64,000 bases of DNA from CBDAQD01 sp965275905 (GCA_965275905.1 CBDHYJ010000074.1:1-64000), one strand, 5' to 3'; positions 34,447 to 44,431 are shown, counted from the first letter of the stretch. Numbers and translations: made by a program. Notes: generated from the letters alone by a model not told the origin.

Positions 34447-35286
34447 TTATGCGGCCGGCCTGCCGCCTTGCCAAACAACCGGGAACCAGTCGCTCCGGAG
34501 TTTCTCTCCTGCCTTCATGCCATGCCCCGGATACGGCGGTGACGTGCGGCCGGGACGATCGACATAGCGGACATCGTCACCGACCCATCGCATGGAAAAC
34601 GCCCTGCGCCGGCGGGGCGACGGATTGGGGCGCGCGCCATGCGCCGTGCGGAAATGGAAAAGTACCGCATCTCCCGGCTCCATATTCCATTCGATGACCG
34701 GAAAGCGATCCGGCTCGGCGTCCGGGTCCGGCACCGGAATATACTCATCGGCACTGCCGTAAAAATCAGAGTCGTCCAGCCAGCGAACGGGAAGCACCAT
34801 CCGATCCCATTTGTGGGACCCGGAAATGAACCGCAGGGTCGCATCCTTGACCGGGTCGACAGGAACCCAGAAGCTGACCATCTGTGTCCCGTCGACAAAA
34901 TAGTAGGGAATGTCCTGGTGCCACGGTGTGGCTTTCGACGTTCCTCCTTCCTTGACAAGCACATGATCGTGGAAGAACTGGGCGGTCTCGGAACGCATAA
35001 CGCGGGCGGCGATTTCGGCGGCGGGAGACTGTTCGACAAGCTTCACGAACTCAGGAATGCGCTGCCAGTTGCAGTAGTCGTCAAAGAACCGCCCGGTGTC
35101 GCCGGCTTGAAGGTTCTCCGCTGCATACTCGCCGGGCTCGGCCATGTTGCGCTCAATACCGGCCGCAATCGCATCGACCCAGTCCGCAAAGATGCCGCGC
35201 AGGCAGACCGCACCATCGCGCTCGTAAGACAGGATGTCTTCCTCCGAAACCGACGCCGCCGAATGTTTGTCCTGAACTTCCGTCAT
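34447..35286 (-). CDS. phytanoyl-CoA dioxygenase (PhyH) family protein
   Basis: A 279-residue Fe(II)/2-oxoglutarate oxygenase. The iron His-x-Asp is in TPWHQDIPYYF, the distal His in LFHFRTAHGARPN, and the 2OG-binding Arg in the following RRRRAFSMRW. The start MTEVQDK at 35286 is preferred; the longer frame reaches 35382, inside the divergent amidase leader. Substrate is unknown: PhyH relatives hydroxylate ectoine, quaternary amines, lipids and other metabolites. Divergent from the amidase at 35424, with which it may share control. Confidence 0.88.
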   Translation of the reverse strand: MTEVQDKHSAASVSEEDILSYERDGAVCLRGIFADWVDAIAAGIERNMAEPGEYAAENLQAGDTGRFFDDYCNWQRIPEFVKLVEQSPAAEIAARVMRSETAQFFHDHVLVKEGGTSKATPWHQDIPYYFVDGTQMVSFWVPVDPVKDATLRFISGSHKWDRMVLPVRWLDDSDFYGSADEYIPVPDPDAEPDRFPVIEWNMEPGDAVLFHFRTAHGARPNPSPRRRRAFSMRWVGDDVRYVDRPGRTSPPYPGHGMKAGEKLRSDWFPVVWQGGRPAA

Positions 35287-35423
35287 ATCCGCTGTTCCGC
35301 ACTTCAATCCCAGCGAGCCAATTTCGCCCGACTTGAGCCGCACTGCAAGAGATTGCGTAGCGCAGCTCGCGCTTGCGCTCACGGGTCAGCCAATGTCACT
35401 CTCGGACTCTTCGGGAGATGGCA

Positions 35424-36824
35424 ATGACAGACGATCTGAGATGGCTTACAGCCACCGAACTGCTGGATCGATATCGCGATGGCCGGCTTTCGCCGGTTGA
35501 GGTGACACAGGCGGCACTCGACAGAATCGAAGCGGTTGATGAGAAACTCAACAGCTTCTGTCTGGTCAACGCAGACGCAGCGTTGGAGCAGGCGCGTGCC
35601 TCTGAAGCACGATGGCGCGACGGCAATCCCGCTGGCGCTGTCGACGGTGTTCCCACACTGATCAAGGACCTCCTTGTCACGAAGGGGTGGCCGACATTGC
35701 GGGGATCGCGCACCATCGACGCGGACGGCCCGTGGAACGACGACGCACCGACCGTGGCACGTCTCAGGGAGCACGGCGCCGTGTTTCTCGGGAAGACCAC
35801 AACACCCGAATTCGGATGGAAAGGCGTCACCGACTCGCCTCTGACCGGGATCACCCGCAACCCCTGGGACCTGTCGAAGACGCCCGGAGGATCCAGCGGA
35901 GGATCTTCAGCCGCCGTCGCGGCCGGCATCGCGCCGCTCTCGCTGGGGACCGATGGCGGCGGTTCAATTCGCATACCGGCCGGATTCAGCGGCATTTTCG
36001 GGCATAAGCCGAGCTTTGGCCGCGTTCCAGCCTGGCCGCTGAGTCCGTTTGGCACCGTCGCCCACGTCGGTCCGATGACGCGCACGGTGGAAGACGCTGC
36101 ACTGATGCTGAACGTGATAGCAGAGCCGGATGCACGCGACTGGCATGCCCTGCCCTATGACGGCGCGGATTATCTCGACGGCTTGAAAAGCGGGATCAGC
36201 GGCCTGAAGATCGCCTACAGCGCCACCCTTGGTTATGTCGACGTTGACCCTGAGATTGCCGAACTGGTGGCATCGGCTGTTCGAACCCTTGCCGATCTCG
36301 GCGCAAGTGTCGAGGAAGTCGATCCCGGCTTCGCCGACCCCGCGGAAACCTTCCGCACGATCTGGTGGACCGGCGCCTATGCCGTGCTCGGGAAACTCGA
36401 TGAGCAAGAGAGAGGACTGCTTGACCCCGACCTGGCCCAGGTGGTCGAGGAGGCAAGGAAGATAACGCTGGACGATTTCCTGGAAGCGACGGCGGCGCGC
36501 GGTGCACTCGGACAGCATATGCGTGAGTTCATGGTCGACTACGATCTTCTGGTTACGCCGAGTCTTCCCATTCCCGCGTTCGACGCCGGGCTGCTGGCGC
36601 CGGCGCGTGACGATGGCGGCAAGTGGACGAACTGGACGCCATTCTCGTTCCCGTTCAATCTGACTCAGCAGCCGGCCGCGAGTGTGCCTTGCGGATTTAC
36701 AAGCGCGGGCCTGCCTGCCGGGCTTCAGATCGTCGGGCGCATGCATGACGATGTAACGGTGCTCAAGGCGGCCTTCGCCTATGAACAGGCCCATGATTGG
36801 CACCATCGGCACCCTTCCCTTTAG
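35424..36824 (+). CDS. amidase (amidase-signature family)
   Basis: A 466-residue amidase. Triad: Lys in PTLIKDLLVT, cis-Ser in PGGSSGGSSAAVAAG, nucleophile Ser in GTDGGGSIRIPAGF. The C-terminal FPFNLTQQPAASVPCGF is typical of the family. GGGAG lies 6 bases before the ATG at 35424, so that start is preferred over the ATG at 35418. It is divergent from a PhyH oxygenase, giving a possible two-enzyme catabolic locus for an amide substrate. Confidence 0.9.
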   Translation: MTDDLRWLTATELLDRYRDGRLSPVEVTQAALDRIEAVDEKLNSFCLVNADAALEQARASEARWRDGNPAGAVDGVPTLIKDLLVTKGWPTLRGSRTIDADGPWNDDAPTVARLREHGAVFLGKTTTPEFGWKGVTDSPLTGITRNPWDLSKTPGGSSGGSSAAVAAGIAPLSLGTDGGGSIRIPAGFSGIFGHKPSFGRVPAWPLSPFGTVAHVGPMTRTVEDAALMLNVIAEPDARDWHALPYDGADYLDGLKSGISGLKIAYSATLGYVDVDPEIAELVASAVRTLADLGASVEEVDPGFADPAETFRTIWWTGAYAVLGKLDEQERGLLDPDLAQVVEEARKITLDDFLEATAARGALGQHMREFMVDYDLLVTPSLPIPAFDAGLLAPARDDGGKWTNWTPFSFPFNLTQQPAASVPCGFTSAGLPAGLQIVGRMHDDVTVLKAAFAYEQAHDWHHRHPSL

Positions 36825-36947
36825 TGGCGCCGAGGCGGGGCGGCTCGTTCAAGGATGGTGATGAGTTCCATCAAAATGTTTCACTTTTTGCAATGACTAC
36901 AGCGCCTTAGATTCGACACTGGATAAATCGATTCAAGGCGGTGTCCG

Positions 36948-37205
36948 ATGCCGAGGCACTACGAACCCAATCCGACATCAGACTGGCGGGTCAAATTCGC
37001 GTTTCGCGTCGACTTCACGAATGGCGGATATGTCGAGGGCCGCGATTTCCTACTCGATATCGATGGGGACGATGTCAGCGACGATGACCTCAAGGAGATG
37101 CTGGTCGATGCAATGAATTTGCTCAAGGCCGGCCCGGTGACACTTTTCTCGAAGGAAATCGTTCCGCGCGGAGCGCACAACGACTCCATGCCATCTTCGT
37201 CCTGA
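36948..37205 (+). CDS. small acidic protein of unknown function (85 aa)
   Basis: A short protein with a good AAGGCGG ribosome-binding site. The composition is that of a folded small domain, with a beta-rich start (FAFRVDFTNGGYVEGRDFLLDI) then an acidic helix (DDVSDDDLKEMLVDAMNLLKAG). No signal peptide or metal motif is seen. I do not recognise the family. It stands alone between the amidase and the pirin genes. Confidence 0.65.
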   Translation: MPRHYEPNPTSDWRVKFAFRVDFTNGGYVEGRDFLLDIDGDDVSDDDLKEMLVDAMNLLKAGPVTLFSKEIVPRGAHNDSMPSSS

Positions 37206-37331
37206 CCGCTTTCGCTCTGTCCGCGGCCGGCATGGTCTGAACTCAGTCGAAGACTATATTGATCTAGCGGTGCTGCGGATCTGAAACCGGCACCGGCCAA
37301 AAACGATCAAGTCTGACTGAATGAGGCCCTG

Positions 37332-38252
37332 ATGAGCTGGCAGCCCGGTGACGACCCGAAATGCATGTCCGATGAAGACCCGAACCTGATTGAAACCGTA
37401 ATCGTTCCTCGCGCCCGGGACCTCGGCGGCTTTGAAGTACGACGTGCGTTGCCTTCGGCACGTCGACAGATGGTCGGGCCGTTCATTTTCTGGGACCAGA
37501 TGGGACCATCGGAATTCCTCATCGGTGACGGCATCGATGTCCGTCCTCATCCGCACATCGGTCTGGCGACCGTTACCTACCTGTTCGACGGCGAAATCAG
37601 GCATCGCGACAGTCTCGGAACCGACCTCTCCATCCGACCGGGCGAGGTTAACTGGATGACTGCCGGCAAAGGCATTGTTCACTCCGAACGAACCGACGAA
37701 CCCGTACGGCAGTCCCACTCAAATCTGTTTGGCATACAGAGCTGGGTTGCCCTGCCGCAAAATGCCGAGGAAACCGATCCCGGCTTTGCTCATCACGGAT
37801 CGGACGACCTCCCCCTGATCGAGGGCGAAGGCAAGACCGTCCGCATCGTCGCCGGAGAGATGTTCGGAGAACGTTCTCCGGTCAGAACCTTCAGCGACAT
37901 GTTTTACGCGGATGCCGTGCTCGAGGCCGGTGCGCAGTTGCCGCTGAGTGCTGACCATGAGGAACGCGGGATCTATGTCGTGGACGGCAGCATCGAGATT
38001 GCCGGCGACGTGCATGACGCCGGTCGGCTGCTCGTGTTCAACCCAGGGGACGAGATCACGGTGATCGCCAAAACGCCTGCCAGGATCATGCTTCTCGGCG
38101 GCGAGCCCATGGACGGCCAGCGTTACATCTGGTGGAACTTTGTCTCAAGTTCGAAAGACCGTATCGATCAGGCAAAAGCTGACTGGAAGGCCGGACGTTT
38201 CGAGATCGTTCCGGGCGACGAGGCGGAGTTCATTCCTTTGCCTGAAAACTGA
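37332..38252 (+). CDS. pirin family protein
   Basis: A 306-residue bicupin. The N-terminal cupin carries the pirin metal-site pattern: RPHPHIGLATVTYLFDGEIRHRDS with its His residues, and GKGIVHSERT with the last His and Glu. The C-terminal cupin includes ERGIYVVDGSIEIAG. Some pirins have quercetinase activity and others act as regulators. It overlaps the convergent GNAT gene by 23 bases at the 3' ends. Confidence 0.92.
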   Translation: MSWQPGDDPKCMSDEDPNLIETVIVPRARDLGGFEVRRALPSARRQMVGPFIFWDQMGPSEFLIGDGIDVRPHPHIGLATVTYLFDGEIRHRDSLGTDLSIRPGEVNWMTAGKGIVHSERTDEPVRQSHSNLFGIQSWVALPQNAEETDPGFAHHGSDDLPLIEGEGKTVRIVAGEMFGERSPVRTFSDMFYADAVLEAGAQLPLSADHEERGIYVVDGSIEIAGDVHDAGRLLVFNPGDEITVIAKTPARIMLLGGEPMDGQRYIWWNFVSSSKDRIDQAKADWKAGRFEIVPGDEAEFIPLPEN

Positions 38253-38967
38253 GTCGTGCTTTCGCGGTTAGGTCGCCCAGGCGGGTGCGCTGTTGTCCCG
38301 CGTCATCGAAATTCCCAGGCGAAAGCCACTCAAGGAAAGCGGACTTCAGCCCCGGCCACTCCCTGTCCGTGATGGAGAGCCAGGCGGTATCACGATTGCG
38401 GCCCTTGTAGATGGTCGCCTGCCGGAAGATACCCTCGAATTCGAAGCCCAGGCGGAGAGCCGCATTCCGGGAAGCGGCATTGAGCGCGTCGCATTTCCAT
38501 TCGTACCGGCGATAGCCCAGTTCATCGAAAACCCGCTGCATCATCAGATACATCGCCTCTGTGGACGCTTTCGTTCTCTGCAGCTGTGGCGAATAGGCGA
38601 TATGCCCAACCTCGATAACGCCGACCGCCGGCGTGATGCGCAAGTAACTGGCGAGGCCGACGGCTTTGTCTGTCTCCCCGTCAATGACCGCATGAAACAA
38701 CGGGTCGTCGTGAAGGCAGGTGTCTACCAGCCAGGTTCTGTATTCCGCCGCATTCCCGAATGGTCCATAGGGCAGATAGGACCACATGCGTCCCTCCGTA
38801 TCGCGCATGTTGGCGTCGTGGAGCTGGGCCGCGTGCCGTTGCGGATCGACGGGCTCGACTCGACAATACTGCCCCTCCATAGGCGTTCTCGGAGGCGGAT
38901 TCCGCGGCTGCCAGTCAGCCACCTCAAAGCCGATGGGTTGGCCAAACTTGTCTGTATTCTGAGTCAT
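38230..38967 (-). CDS. GNAT-family acetyltransferase (RimJ/RimL-like)
   Basis: 245 residues from the ATG at 38967. The acetyl-CoA segment is seen around GVIEVGHIAYSPQLQRTKASTEA, where the usual Q/RxxGxG loop reads LQRTKA. The Asn-rich part ALNAASRNAALRLGFEFEGIF is typical of RimJ/RimL-type and of spermidine or small-molecule acetyltransferases with FxxxGxxR ends. The target is unknown. The last 23 bases run into the pirin gene from the opposite strand. Confidence 0.85.
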   Translation of the reverse strand: MTQNTDKFGQPIGFEVADWQPRNPPPRTPMEGQYCRVEPVDPQRHAAQLHDANMRDTEGRMWSYLPYGPFGNAAEYRTWLVDTCLHDDPLFHAVIDGETDKAVGLASYLRITPAVGVIEVGHIAYSPQLQRTKASTEAMYLMMQRVFDELGYRRYEWKCDALNAASRNAALRLGFEFEGIFRQATIYKGRNRDTAWLSITDREWPGLKSAFLEWLSPGNFDDAGQQRTRLGDLTAKARLSFQAKE

Positions 38968-39156
38968 CGCTGCCACCACGTGCTCTGCGAATTCGGCATG
39001 CAACCTACAACGACGCGCCGATCACCCAATACCCAATCCGCAGTCGCGTTACAGTGCCAATTCACACCGGTCTCGCGCCCACGGTGACTTGAATTCGGCT
39101 TCCTTTCCGGTCAAAAGTTGACGCGCTATGGAAAAGGCAGGTGGTCTCGCATTGAC

Positions 39157-39897
39157 ATGACGGGCAACAAAGAGAGTAGCGGGCGTATCCGGATCGCTGT
39201 ACTGGAGGCCGGCCGCAACCGACCGGCGCTCGAGGATCGGTTTGGCACTTTCGGAGACTCCTTCGACCGCTATCTCGATCCAGAAGGCAATATCTTCTCA
39301 TTTCATGACTACGCGGCCTATGACCACGTGTTGCCAGACGCTGCGGATGCCTATGACGGCTTCATCGTGACCGGAAGCGCGGCCAACGCCTTCGATGATG
39401 ATGCGTGGATCATCAATCTCGGCGCGTTTGTCCGGCAGGCCGCCGAACGCCGCCCTGTCGTCGGCATCTGCTTTGGCCACCAGCTGATCGCGCGGGCTTT
39501 CGGCGGCACAGTCGAACGCGCCAATTCGGGTTGGGGCATTGGCGTGCATACCTATGATGTCGTCGAAACGCGCGAATGGATGGATCCGTCACTCCGCCAA
39601 TTCCGCCTCGTCGTGTCGCATCAGGATCAGGTTGTCGACGCTCCGGAAGGCGCGACCGTTCTTGCGAGCAGCGCGTTCTGCCCGATTGCGGCGATGCAAA
39701 TCGGTGAGAACGTGATGACAATGCAGGCTCACCCCGAAGCCCCGCCGGACTATGCCAGTGCGGTATATGAGCTGCGCCGCGACGTTATCGGTGATGACCA
39801 CGTCAACGCGGCAAACGCGAGCCTGAATGGCGAGATTGATGCAGCAGCGGTTGAGCGCTGGATCTCACGCTTTCTTTCCAACCGGAGGCACACCTAG
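39157..39897 (+). CDS. class I glutamine amidotransferase
   Basis: A 246-residue GATase1 protein. Nucleophile Cys is in VVGICFGHQLIARAFGG, and the catalytic His-x-Glu pair is in MTMQAHPEAPPDY. The N-terminal part ends in GFIVTGSAANAFDDD, typical of stand-alone GMP-synthase-like amidotransferases. Related enzymes (PuuD or gamma-glutamyl hydrolases) act on gamma-glutamyl compounds; the target is not fixed. The start at 39157 is the first in-frame ATG; a TTG at 39118 is possible. Confidence 0.88.
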   Translation: MTGNKESSGRIRIAVLEAGRNRPALEDRFGTFGDSFDRYLDPEGNIFSFHDYAAYDHVLPDAADAYDGFIVTGSAANAFDDDAWIINLGAFVRQAAERRPVVGICFGHQLIARAFGGTVERANSGWGIGVHTYDVVETREWMDPSLRQFRLVVSHQDQVVDAPEGATVLASSAFCPIAAMQIGENVMTMQAHPEAPPDYASAVYELRRDVIGDDHVNAANASLNGEIDAAAVERWISRFLSNRRHT

Positions 39898-39919
39898 GTT
39901 CGCCACGCGCCGGGTTCGT

Positions 39920-40849
39920 TCAGAGGTCCAGCCCGTATGCCCGGACTATCGCCAGGGCGACGAACAGGTCGAGATGCCCGCCACCGCCGTTCTTGAACAG
40001 GGTGACTGCGGCGTCAGATGACCGGCCCGAATGTTCACCCCGGCAAAGCTGATACAAGTCCGCAAGGACATCCGCCTCATCGATGACGCCATTGCAGATT
40101 GGAATTGCGAGATCGCCGGTGGCGTGCACGGTCATCTCCCGGCTGTCGACGAAGACCTCGGCACGGGCCACGGCTTCATCGTCAGCCTCACGCATTTCCG
40201 GCTTGAAGCTGCCGACAAGATCCACATGAGTTCCGGGCTTCAGTGAGGCGCCTCTGACCAGCGGATCCGTGGATGCCGTCGCGCAACTTATGATATCTGC
40301 CTCACGGACGGCATCCTCAAGTCCGTCTTCACCGATCGCGTCAGCCTGCAAACTGTGAGCGAGAGCTCTGGCCTTGTTGGCCGATCTGTTCCAGATAGCA
40401 ACCTGATCGATCGACGGGCGGACGGCGCGATGCGCGGCAATCAGGTATGGGCTGAGAGCCCCTGCTCCAACCATGACGAGACGCCTGGGTTCCGCCCCGG
40501 CAAGTATGGACGTCGCCAACGCGGAGTCGGCGGCAGTCTTCACATAGGTCAGCGCCGTTCCGTCGAGCTGGGCGACCGGCGTTCCGCTTCGGCCATCGAA
40601 CAGGTGATAGACCGCCTGAATGTTCGGCACGCCGCGGCCGGCACTCTCGTTGCCGGGCATGACCGAGGCGAGCTTGACACCGATGGCCCTGTCCGGCAGC
40701 CAGGCCGGCAGCGCAAGGAAGCTGTCGGACTCATGGGTCAGGAGGCTCTTCGTGGAGAGCGGTACGGGCCCGGCGTGCATCTCCCGGAGCGCATCGACCA
40801 GGGACCCGGTTTCGACAGCGTGAATCTGTTCGGCGGTAAGAACCAGCAT
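39920..40849 (-). CDS. ornithine cyclodeaminase / mu-crystallin family protein
   Basis: A 309-residue NAD(P)-dependent protein. The Rossmann motif is VMVGAGALSPYLIAAH, and ADIISCATASTDPLVRG and HVDLVGSFKPEMREAD follow in the order usual for the family. The ornithine-binding Asp seems to be in DLVGSFKPEMREADDE. Related enzymes deaminate ornithine to proline or reduce imino acids such as pyrroline-2-carboxylate. Convergent with the amidotransferase gene. It may complement the ornithine aminotransferase at 59 kb, but the two are not linked. Confidence 0.88.
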   Translation of the reverse strand: MLVLTAEQIHAVETGSLVDALREMHAGPVPLSTKSLLTHESDSFLALPAWLPDRAIGVKLASVMPGNESAGRGVPNIQAVYHLFDGRSGTPVAQLDGTALTYVKTAADSALATSILAGAEPRRLVMVGAGALSPYLIAAHRAVRPSIDQVAIWNRSANKARALAHSLQADAIGEDGLEDAVREADIISCATASTDPLVRGASLKPGTHVDLVGSFKPEMREADDEAVARAEVFVDSREMTVHATGDLAIPICNGVIDEADVLADLYQLCRGEHSGRSSDAAVTLFKNGGGGHLDLFVALAIVRAYGLDL

Positions 40850-40909
40850 TCCGCCATATTAAGCGGTCACCGCCGAAGGACAATCGCCTGCCGGTGCACG
40901 CGTCAGATA

Positions 40910-43900
40910 TTACTGAAAGTGCGGGCTCCCCGCGATCCAGGGGCGCACGCCCAAGCGCTCAAAGCCCTGATGCGCCGCCTCGAGTTCCGGATCGATAGAA
41001 AAGGACTTCCTGAAGTCACCCAGGGCTCGCTCCCATTCACCGCGCCTGATGTGCACGAACCCGCGCAGCGCATAAACGCGCGCATCTTTCGGGTTTTTCT
41101 TCACCGCCCGGTCAGCATCGGCCAGAGCTACCGCGAGTTCGTCGCCCTCGCGTCTTTGCGCCGGAACCTCTGGAACATCTGCAAGAGGCTTTCCGTTGCC
41201 GTTGGCTTCTCCACCAACTTCATTCGGCGGTTCGGAAACAGGTTCGCCTTCCGGGGCAACGACATCCGCCGTAACGTCAGTCATCCGCCTGCCACGACTT
41301 GTTGGTAATTCGCCCGTATCCTTCGGGATCACAGCGGATTTTGCCACCACAGCCTGGATCTGTTCCTGCGTGGTGATGCCGACCGGCGGCTGATCGGCCG
41401 GAACCGGAGCCGCTCGATCCCGATCGACCACGATCGCGTGCGCCGCTGGCTCCGACGCGGCGGCGGGAGCCGGAATTCGTCCTCCCTCTCGCGGCGGCGC
41501 CCCACCAGGCACTCCGGCGACCGATCCAGTCCGTTCGGCCTCCTTGTGCGGTTTGGCCGGGATGTTCTCTCCCTGTGTCACGGTACCCGCAATGACGCGC
41601 TGGCAATGCGCCCTGCGCTGTTTGAGCTCAAGGTTGCCCGGGTCGAGAGACAGCGCAGTCTCAAAAGCCTGAAGCGCCTCGACGTAGTTGTCCTGCTCGC
41701 ACAGTACGCTGCCGATCCGCTCATGCGCGTCCGCGTTTTCGACATCCAGTTCAACCACTTTCCTGAAGTCGGCCAGGGCGTCGTCAAGTTCTTCGGCCGT
41801 CTCAAGCAGAAGTGCCCGGTTGAAATAGGCTCCGACATCGTCCGGGTTCAGCTCGATGGATCGCTTGTAGTCCGCGAGCGCGCGTTCCGTTTCGCCAAGC
41901 TCTGCCCAAATGCAACCTCTCGAGAAGTGGCAGTCTGCATCGTCGGGCTTCAATTCAAGCGCCCTGGTGTAATCGGCTCTCGCAAGATCGTATCGCTGGT
42001 CAAGCGCATGGATGTACGCTCTGCCCTGATAGGCTTCGGCGAACCGGCCGTTCAATTCCAGAGCCCGGTCAAAGTCTTTGAGCGCGCGCGCATAATCTTC
42101 CATATGCGTGAATGCCGTGGCGCGGCCATAGATGGCCTCCGCATTGGCTGGCTCGAGACCGATCGCCTTCGAATAGTCGTCGACGGCCCGTTCCAGGTCC
42201 CCTTGCGCTTCGCGGCTCGCAGCACGTCCCAGGAGCGCGGCCATATGATTGTTCGACAGAGCAACCACATTGTCGAAATTCAGGATCGCCTCGTCATGGC
42301 GCCCCAGCGCGTGATACGCACCAGCGCGATGATAGTAAGCCGACAGGCGCTCGTCCCTGCTTTCCGACTGCTCGGTCAAGGCGTGGGTCAGGTCGAGAAT
42401 TGCCTCCTCATGACGTTCGATATGTGCGGCCGCCACGCCCCGCGCAAGATGCGCGCCGGGAAAGTCCGAACGGGCCCGAATTACGGCGTCAAAATCGCTC
42501 CACGCTGCGGCATGATTATCCATACCGGCATGAATCTGCCCGCGGGCAAACCGCGCGTCGGCATCATTATCGATCTTGATTGCCGTGCCCAGGTCCGCCA
42601 GCGCATCGTGTCCGCGGCTGACCATCTCGTAGGAGCGGGCCCGGTCAATGTAGAACGTCGCATTGGAAGGATTGAGTTCGATTGCCTTGCCGTAGTCGGC
42701 AATTGCCTCGTCAATCCATCCTTCTGCGGCAAGCGCGAGCCCCCGGGCATGAAATGATCCGGCGCGCCCGGGCTCAAGCTTGATGACCTGGTTGAGCAGC
42801 GCTATTGCATCACCGTGCCGTCCTTCGGATTGGGCCAGCATACCCTCTCGTGTCAGCCTTTCGATGCTGGCTTGCCTGTCTTCAGGTTCTGTCTTTCGGA
42901 CAAGAGTTTCGCGACCGGGTATGACTGTCACGACAGCCTCGACATCAACCGATTTTGGCGCAGGCTCAGGGGCTTCCGAGGATGCCCTCGCCCGGCGCTC
43001 CGTCAATTGCTCGACCTTATTGTCGGCCTGTTGTTTTTCGTGCGCGTCTTCTATCGACCTGACGCGCTCTGTACCGCCGGCGGTCTCGACTTCGGCTCGC
43101 CGCAAATCGTCTTCAGCTTCGGTTTCCCGCCCGAGAGCGCGGTAGGCCTCCGATCTTCTCCGGTACGCCTCAATCAGTTTCCCGTCCAACTCGATCGCGC
43201 GGGTAAAGGCGTCGATGGCGTGCGCGTGATTCCCGCACTCGGCATGGGCGATGCCGAGACTCTGGTGCGCCTGGGCCAGCGAAGGATCACACTCCAGCGC
43301 CGTTTCGAATTCCGTGATCGCCTCCTCAGTGCGTTTCATGGCCATGAACGCAGTGCCGCGCAGGTGGTGTGCAGACGCATCGTCCGGCGAAAGTGCGACC
43401 ATCTTCGAGAAATCGGCGAGAGCCTGAGCGTGCTGTCCGTGTATGCCGTAGATTGTTCCGCGCCCGCGAAAGGCTTCCGCCAATGTCGGGTCGAGGCCGA
43501 TTGCGGTCCCGAAATCTGAAAATGCGCGATGATACCGTCGCCGGCGCGCGTAAGCGGCACCCCGGTTCTGATAGGCAAGCGGGTTATCGGGATCGAGTTC
43601 GATCGCCTTGCTCAGATCCGCGATGGCCTGATTGATGCGACCCGTTTCGAGGTAAATCGCGCCACGTCTGCGGTGCGCTTCCGCGTTGTCCGGGGCAATC
43701 GCAATGGCATCACTCAAGTCCTTGAGTGCAAGACGGAATTGCGCCGTCTTCTCGTAGATTTCGGCTCTGCTGATGTGGATCGTCGCGAGCGGATCCCTGG
43801 ACGGGGTATCATCGGCGCCCGGATCTTCATTTTCGTCGCGATTGCGCGTCATCTGGGCAAGTCGACGCATGGGATGCAAAGCGTTTCTCGGCCCCAGCTC

Positions 43901-44218
43901 AAGCGCCTTGGTCAGGTCCGAGATAGCCTGATCGTACTCCCCTTTCAGCCCGAGGACGCGCCCTCTGAAGTGAAATGCTTCGGCGTTGTTGGAGGTGCGT
44001 TCGATGACGCGGGAAAAGTCTGCAAGCGCACTATCCAGGTCGCCAGCCTCAAGGAAGGCGATCCCCCTTCGGATATGCGCGCGCCTCACACTATCGGGAT
44101 CAAAGAGCCCTGACTTGATCAGCCGGCTGCAGTCGGCGATTGCGGATTTGGATACTTGACCTGCGCACGGTATGACCGTGTCCGCCATGGCAGGACCGGA
44201 AAGACTGAACCACAACAT
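40910..44218 (-). CDS. exported TPR-repeat protein (1102 aa, about 22 repeats)
   Basis: The largest gene in the window. Residues 1-12 look like a short signal peptide (MLWFSLSGPAMA). I count nine TPRs at about 40-360, a charged linker, twelve more TPRs at about 440-850, a low-complexity Pro/Ala/Glu linker of about 150 residues, and one last TPR before the end. Repeat units end in the recognisable ALADF/AIELDP pattern. Long exported TPR arrays serve as scaffolds for envelope, polysaccharide or peptidoglycan complexes. No partner gene lies next to it, so its clients are unknown. Confidence 0.9.
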   Translation of the reverse strand: MLWFSLSGPAMADTVIPCAGQVSKSAIADCSRLIKSGLFDPDSVRRAHIRRGIAFLEAGDLDSALADFSRVIERTSNNAEAFHFRGRVLGLKGEYDQAISDLTKALELGPRNALHPMRRLAQMTRNRDENEDPGADDTPSRDPLATIHISRAEIYEKTAQFRLALKDLSDAIAIAPDNAEAHRRRGAIYLETGRINQAIADLSKAIELDPDNPLAYQNRGAAYARRRRYHRAFSDFGTAIGLDPTLAEAFRGRGTIYGIHGQHAQALADFSKMVALSPDDASAHHLRGTAFMAMKRTEEAITEFETALECDPSLAQAHQSLGIAHAECGNHAHAIDAFTRAIELDGKLIEAYRRRSEAYRALGRETEAEDDLRRAEVETAGGTERVRSIEDAHEKQQADNKVEQLTERRARASSEAPEPAPKSVDVEAVVTVIPGRETLVRKTEPEDRQASIERLTREGMLAQSEGRHGDAIALLNQVIKLEPGRAGSFHARGLALAAEGWIDEAIADYGKAIELNPSNATFYIDRARSYEMVSRGHDALADLGTAIKIDNDADARFARGQIHAGMDNHAAAWSDFDAVIRARSDFPGAHLARGVAAAHIERHEEAILDLTHALTEQSESRDERLSAYYHRAGAYHALGRHDEAILNFDNVVALSNNHMAALLGRAASREAQGDLERAVDDYSKAIGLEPANAEAIYGRATAFTHMEDYARALKDFDRALELNGRFAEAYQGRAYIHALDQRYDLARADYTRALELKPDDADCHFSRGCIWAELGETERALADYKRSIELNPDDVGAYFNRALLLETAEELDDALADFRKVVELDVENADAHERIGSVLCEQDNYVEALQAFETALSLDPGNLELKQRRAHCQRVIAGTVTQGENIPAKPHKEAERTGSVAGVPGGAPPREGGRIPAPAAASEPAAHAIVVDRDRAAPVPADQPPVGITTQEQIQAVVAKSAVIPKDTGELPTSRGRRMTDVTADVVAPEGEPVSEPPNEVGGEANGNGKPLADVPEVPAQRREGDELAVALADADRAVKKNPKDARVYALRGFVHIRRGEWERALGDFRKSFSIDPELEAAHQGFERLGVRPWIAGSPHFQ

Positions 44219-44431
44219 GAACGCAAACTGTCCACACTACAAAACCCGCCCTGCCCTGGAACGCATACTGCGATGGCCGATACTGCAACGCAAGGTGGCA
44301 GCGGCGAATGACGTCATTTTTTCACCAGATTTTGCCGAATTCGTGTCTATCGTGGCCCCTAAGGATCGGTCTCGCCACCATTAATCCGTGTTCTGCATAT
44401 CCTTGCGGGTGCAAATTCATTCAAAAACGAA

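Noticed and set aside
41438..42757. A 439-codon plus-strand frame inside the TPR gene
   Set aside because: Long antisense frames are common opposite repetitive GC-rich genes; it has no motif of its own.
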